A stretch of 64,000 nt of DNA from contig CP107217.1 of NCBI GenBank assembly GCA_025757745.1, forward strand, positions 1,426,001 through 1,490,000, in the 5' to 3' direction. This DNA comes from Coriobacteriaceae bacterium (lineage in GTDB: Bacteria; Actinomycetota; Coriobacteriia; Coriobacteriales; Coriobacteriaceae). The number at the start of each line of letters is the position of its first letter. The first letter of the stretch is position 1. The notes below the pieces were generated by a model that did no database searches, was not told the DNA's origin, and saw only the letters and a program-made list of their open reading frames with translations. This document shows positions 60,922 through 64,000 of this stretch, in pieces. The position numbers and the translations under genes are program-made.

Positions 60922-62592
60922 CTAGCGGCGGAGTCCCAGCAGGCCGCGGCCGCGATGACGGGCGTCGGCGGGCACTTGAGCGTGCGGGCCGGCGGCCTTG
61001 ACGGACTCGGGCAGGTGCGAGTACTTCTTCTCGAAGTTCTCCTCAAACATCACCGCCAGGTTGTGCGCTGCCTCGTCGTAGCGAGCGGTGCTCTGCCAGT
61101 ACTGGCGCGGCACCAGGATGCCATCGGGCACACCGTGGCACGTAGTGGGAATGTCAACGTTAAAAATATCGTCGTGCACAAACTCGCTGTCCTCGATGGT
61201 ACCGTCGAGGGCGCGGGCCACCAGGGCGCGCGTGTAGGCAAGCTCGATGCGATGGCCCACGCCATAACCGCCGCCAATCCAGCCGGTGTTGACCAGATAG
61301 ACGCGCGTGCGACCGTCGGCGATACGCTCACCGAGCATCTTGGCATAGACCATGGGGTCGAGCGGCATAAACGGCTCTCCGAACAGCGAGGAGAACGTGG
61401 GCGTGGGCTCGGTGACGCCGACCTCGGTGCCGGGGATCTTGGCCGTAAAGCCCGTCACAAAGTGATACATGGCGGCGTCGGCCGTCAGGCGCGAGATGGG
61501 CGGCAGCACGCCAAAGGCATCACATGTCAAAAACAGCACAACGCTCGGGGTGGTGCCCATGCCCTTGGTCCACGCGTTGGGAATGTGCTCGACGGGATAG
61601 GCCACGCGCGTATTGTGCGTGATCGAGATGTCATCATAGTTAGGCTTGCGATTCTCATCGAGCACCACGTTTTCGCAGATGGCGCCAAAGCGAACAGCGT
61701 TGAAGATCTCGGGCTCGTGGAACGCATCCAAGCCCTCGCACTTGGCGTAGCAGCCGCCCTCGACGTTAAAGATGCCCATGTCGGACCAGCCGTGCTCGTC
61801 GTCGCCGATCAGCAGGCGCGTGGGGTTGGCCGAAAGCGTGGTCTTACCCGTGCCGGAGAGGCCAAAGAACACCGCGGTCTCATGCGTGACGGGATCCATG
61901 CTGGCCGAGCAGTGCATGGGCAGCACGTCGTCCTCGACAGGCAGCAGGTAGTTCATAACGCTGAAGATGGACTTTTTGATTTCGCCGGAGTAACCGGTGC
62001 CGGCAACCAGAATCACGCGCTCCTGGAAGTTGATGACCACGGCAGCGCTGGAGTTGAGGCCCTTGATGGCGGGGTCGCACTGGTAGCCAGGTGCCGCGAG
62101 CACGCAAAAGTCCGGCTCGCCGGTGCGCGCAATTTCGCGGGCAAGCGGACGAGCGAGCATTTGCTTAATAAAGAGCGCCTGGCTGGCACGCTCGCAGGCG
62201 ACGAGCAGGCGACGCGTGTGGTTGCGGTCGGCGCCCGCCATGCCGCGCGTGACAAACACGTCGCGCTCGTTGAGGTAGTCGACGATACCGGCCTTGATGG
62301 TCTCGTAGCTCTCAATCGAAAGCGGTCGGTTGACGGCGCCCCAGGCGATCTTGTCGTGAACATCGGGGGTGTCAACGATAAAACGATCGTTGGGTGAACG
62401 GCCGGTGCGCTCCCCCGTCTCGATCACCAGCGCGCCGTTGGATGCCATGCGGCCTTCTTCGCGGCGGATAGCGTACTCGACGAGCTCCGCGGCGGGTAGA
62501 TCAACCAGCAGGCGGGGCTGATTATCGGCGGGATCTTCGACCAGCGTAATACCAAAGTTGGACAGAACTTCTGCAGGGGTAACACCAGGCAT
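60922..62592 (-). CDS. pckA: ATP-dependent phosphoenolpyruvate carboxykinase
   Basis: A 556-residue enzyme interconverting oxaloacetate plus ATP and phosphoenolpyruvate plus CO2. It has TGRSPNDRFIVD, ATPase-type GYQCDP, the GTGYSGEIKKS segment, MHCSASM, the P-loop GLSGTGKTTLS, GDDEHGWSD, the FNVEGGCYAK metal segment and TGWIGGGYGVGHRI. In anaerobes with fumarate respiration this enzyme often runs toward oxaloacetate. GGAGG precedes the ATG at 62592 by six bases; a start at 62706 is rejected. Single gene. Confidence 0.97.
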   Translation of the reverse strand: MPGVTPAEVLSNFGITLVEDPADNQPRLLVDLPAAELVEYAIRREEGRMASNGALVIETGERTGRSPNDRFIVDTPDVHDKIAWGAVNRPLSIESYETIKAGIVDYLNERDVFVTRGMAGADRNHTRRLLVACERASQALFIKQMLARPLAREIARTGEPDFCVLAAPGYQCDPAIKGLNSSAAVVINFQERVILVAGTGYSGEIKKSIFSVMNYLLPVEDDVLPMHCSASMDPVTHETAVFFGLSGTGKTTLSANPTRLLIGDDEHGWSDMGIFNVEGGCYAKCEGLDAFHEPEIFNAVRFGAICENVVLDENRKPNYDDISITHNTRVAYPVEHIPNAWTKGMGTTPSVVLFLTCDAFGVLPPISRLTADAAMYHFVTGFTAKIPGTEVGVTEPTPTFSSLFGEPFMPLDPMVYAKMLGERIADGRTRVYLVNTGWIGGGYGVGHRIELAYTRALVARALDGTIEDSEFVHDDIFNVDIPTTCHGVPDGILVPRQYWQSTARYDEAAHNLAVMFEENFEKKYSHLPESVKAAGPHAQVPADARHRGRGLLGLRR

Positions 62593-62738
62593 GGGGCCTC
62601 CTTTAAAAACGCGACACGCGGACGCAGCGCGCACTTTACTCACGTAAAGCCCGTTGTACCCGATATGCAAAAACGTTTTTGCGGCAACGGCGAAGCGCCC
62701 GCCCAACGGTCAAAAATCACAGGCAAGCGGCCTGGTCA

Positions 62739-62867
62739 TTGGGGACGTTCTTAATCGACTAATCGTTGGGGACACTTATGGACCAGTCGTTGGGGACACT
62801 CTTAAACAGGCAACAACCAAGGAGTGTCCCTAGATGCCGGCACTTAGGGACGTTCCCAAAGTGCCGA
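62739..62867. repeat. Repeat cluster: three D units and family E copy 2
   Basis: TTGGGGAC units begin at 62739, 62766 and 62790, followed by related TTCTTAATCG or similar spacer. From 62819 the E pattern (GGAGTGTCCC, TGCCGGCAC, GGACGTTCCC, GTGCCGAC) runs to the last base before the permease stop. The 275-base gap holds nothing else. Confidence 0.75.
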
Positions 62868-64000
62868 CTACAGCGGCAGGCCTTGGCCGAGCATGGCGAT
62901 GACGCTCATGAGGATCAGCATGCCGGCGGCGTAGGGCAGCACTGCGCCCAGGAGCTCGGCGTCCTTACCGCGCACGTGCACGGCAGCGAGGCCAATCGCG
63001 AGCGTCTGCGGCGAGACCATCTTACCGGCGGCGACACCCAGGGCGTTCAACGCAACCATCCAGTAGTCGCTCACGCCCAGCGCCGAAGCGGCCTGGCTCT
63101 GAATGGGACCAAACAGCATGCCCGACGATGTGCCCGAACCGGTCACGAACGCACCGACGGCACCGATCCACGGGGCCAGAATCGGGTACAGACCACCGGC
63201 GACGGCAATGCAGAACGCACTGATCGAAGAGATCATGCCCGCATAGCCCATCACCTTGGCACAGCCCAGCACCGAAAGCATCGTGATTACCGTCGGCATC
63301 ATCTGCTTCACAGTCGCGGCCAGCACCTCGCCCATCATGCGCGGCGAAGCCCCCTGAATGGCGCCGCCGATAAACGCGGCCAGGAAGATCCAAACACCCG
63401 GCGTGTTAATCCACGAAAACGTGAGCGTGCCGGGGTTCTCGCCGCAATACACCTGCACGTGACTCGCAAAGGGCGCAAGCGCGGCATGCACGGCGGGCAC
63501 CAGGTTGGACGTACCCAACAGCAGTACAAAAATCAGGATGAAACACGACCAGGCAGAAAGCGCCGACTTAGCGGTGAGCTGCTCACCGGCCTCGATATTC
63601 ATGTGAAAGCGCGCGTCCAGGTGACCGGACTTCTCGGCGCGCATGGCAAGCGCGGCGGTCAGCGCGAGCGACACGATGGAGCCCACGACCACGGCAAGCT
63701 CGGGGCCCACAAACATAGCGACGACCAGGGCAGCGCCGACAAAGGACGCGCCAGAGAGCAGCGCGATACCGGCCACGCCGTGCAGGCGCTCGCCTACGCT
63801 CGCAACATCGCCTTGATCGTCGGTCACGCGGCCCGCAACCAACACGATGAGCAGCGGCATCACCACAAAGAACGGTGCGAGCTGCACCAGCTGAACGGTC
63901 GCCAGGTGCAGGGAATCCAGACCCACCAGGTCGGCAACGGACACCGTGGGGATGCCGATGGAGCCGTAGGGCGTGGGCACGCCGTTGGCCAGCAGGCAGA
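62868..64000 (-). CDS. L-lactate permease (LctP family), 5' end cut by window edge
   Basis: The visible 377 residues have about ten membrane helices. They include ANGVPTPYGSIGIPTVSVAD, LAAFIGGAIQGASPRMMGEV, AVGAFVTGSGTSSGMLFGPIQSQ and LNALGVAAGKMVSPQTLAIG, all typical of the LctP/GlcA lactate and glycolate permeases that import with protons. It reads on without a stop past base 64000, and the start is not in the window. Repeat E2 abuts its stop codon. Confidence 0.93.
   Translation of the reverse strand, partial: CLLANGVPTPYGSIGIPTVSVADLVGLDSLHLATVQLVQLAPFFVVMPLLIVLVAGRVTDDQGDVASVGERLHGVAGIALLSGASFVGAALVVAMFVGPELAVVVGSIVSLALTAALAMRAEKSGHLDARFHMNIEAGEQLTAKSALSAWSCFILIFVLLLGTSNLVPAVHAALAPFASHVQVYCGENPGTLTFSWINTPGVWIFLAAFIGGAIQGASPRMMGEVLAATVKQMMPTVITMLSVLGCAKVMGYAGMISSISAFCIAVAGGLYPILAPWIGAVGAFVTGSGTSSGMLFGPIQSQAASALGVSDYWMVALNALGVAAGKMVSPQTLAIGLAAVHVRGKDAELLGAVLPYAAGMLILMSVIAMLGQGLPL

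Overview
The window looks like chromosome of a gut member of the Coriobacteriia, most likely Collinsella. This is an inference from gene content and style: a high-GC actinobacterial background, a SufCBDSU operon driven from a divergent Rrf2 gene, a Rho factor with a very long N-terminal extension, a CarD-like regulator, a GGGtGRT gene pair, ATP-type PEP carboxykinase and lactate permease. No 16S rRNA or other marker is present to prove it.

Layout. 1-17.8 kb is a surface-polysaccharide locus: the start of rfbA, several family 2 and family 8 glycosyltransferases, a DUF4422 protein, a Wzx-type flippase, an acyltransferase and membrane proteins. Much of 0.4-9.5 kb is AT-rich compared with the rest, as expected for a horizontally exchanged locus. 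A modular cell-wall hydrolase with exact 330-bp internal repeats and a two-gene Septu-type defence module (ptuA-ptuB) sit inside it. 17.8-22.4 kb holds a degenerate AAA-ATPase-like protein, a sortase-anchored surface protein and a HEPN/nucleotidyltransferase pair. 22.4-28.4 kb is Fe-S cluster assembly: an Rrf2 regulator, a striking four-half-site operator array and sufC-sufB-sufD-sufS-sufU. 28.4-35.4 kb contains a catalytically dead Y1-transposase-like protein, a NifU-like/GGGtGRT operon, a flavoprotein, dinD and a tRNA-His/Lys/Lys cluster with a tRNA-Lys remnant. 35.5-64 kb is mostly housekeeping: aminotransferase, ROK kinase, VanZ-like, rho, argS, CarD-like, HD hydrolase, proA, proB, pncB, tRNA-Ala, radical SAM activase, a likely 6S RNA, a WecA/TagO-like transferase, trpS, an MGMT-like protein, DegV, MarR, a B3/4 protein, pckA and part of a lactate permease gene.

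The most unusual feature of the right half is a dense set of intergenic palindromic repeats. I can separate at least six families, most carrying a GGGAC or GTCCC core, and many sit within a few bases of stop codons. One family (five copies) has arms ending in T/A runs and probably acts as a bidirectional terminator. One inverted pair forms a BIME-like element, and one repeat contains the stop codon of pncB. Their relation to Y1/RAYT-type proteins is a plausible inference, not shown.
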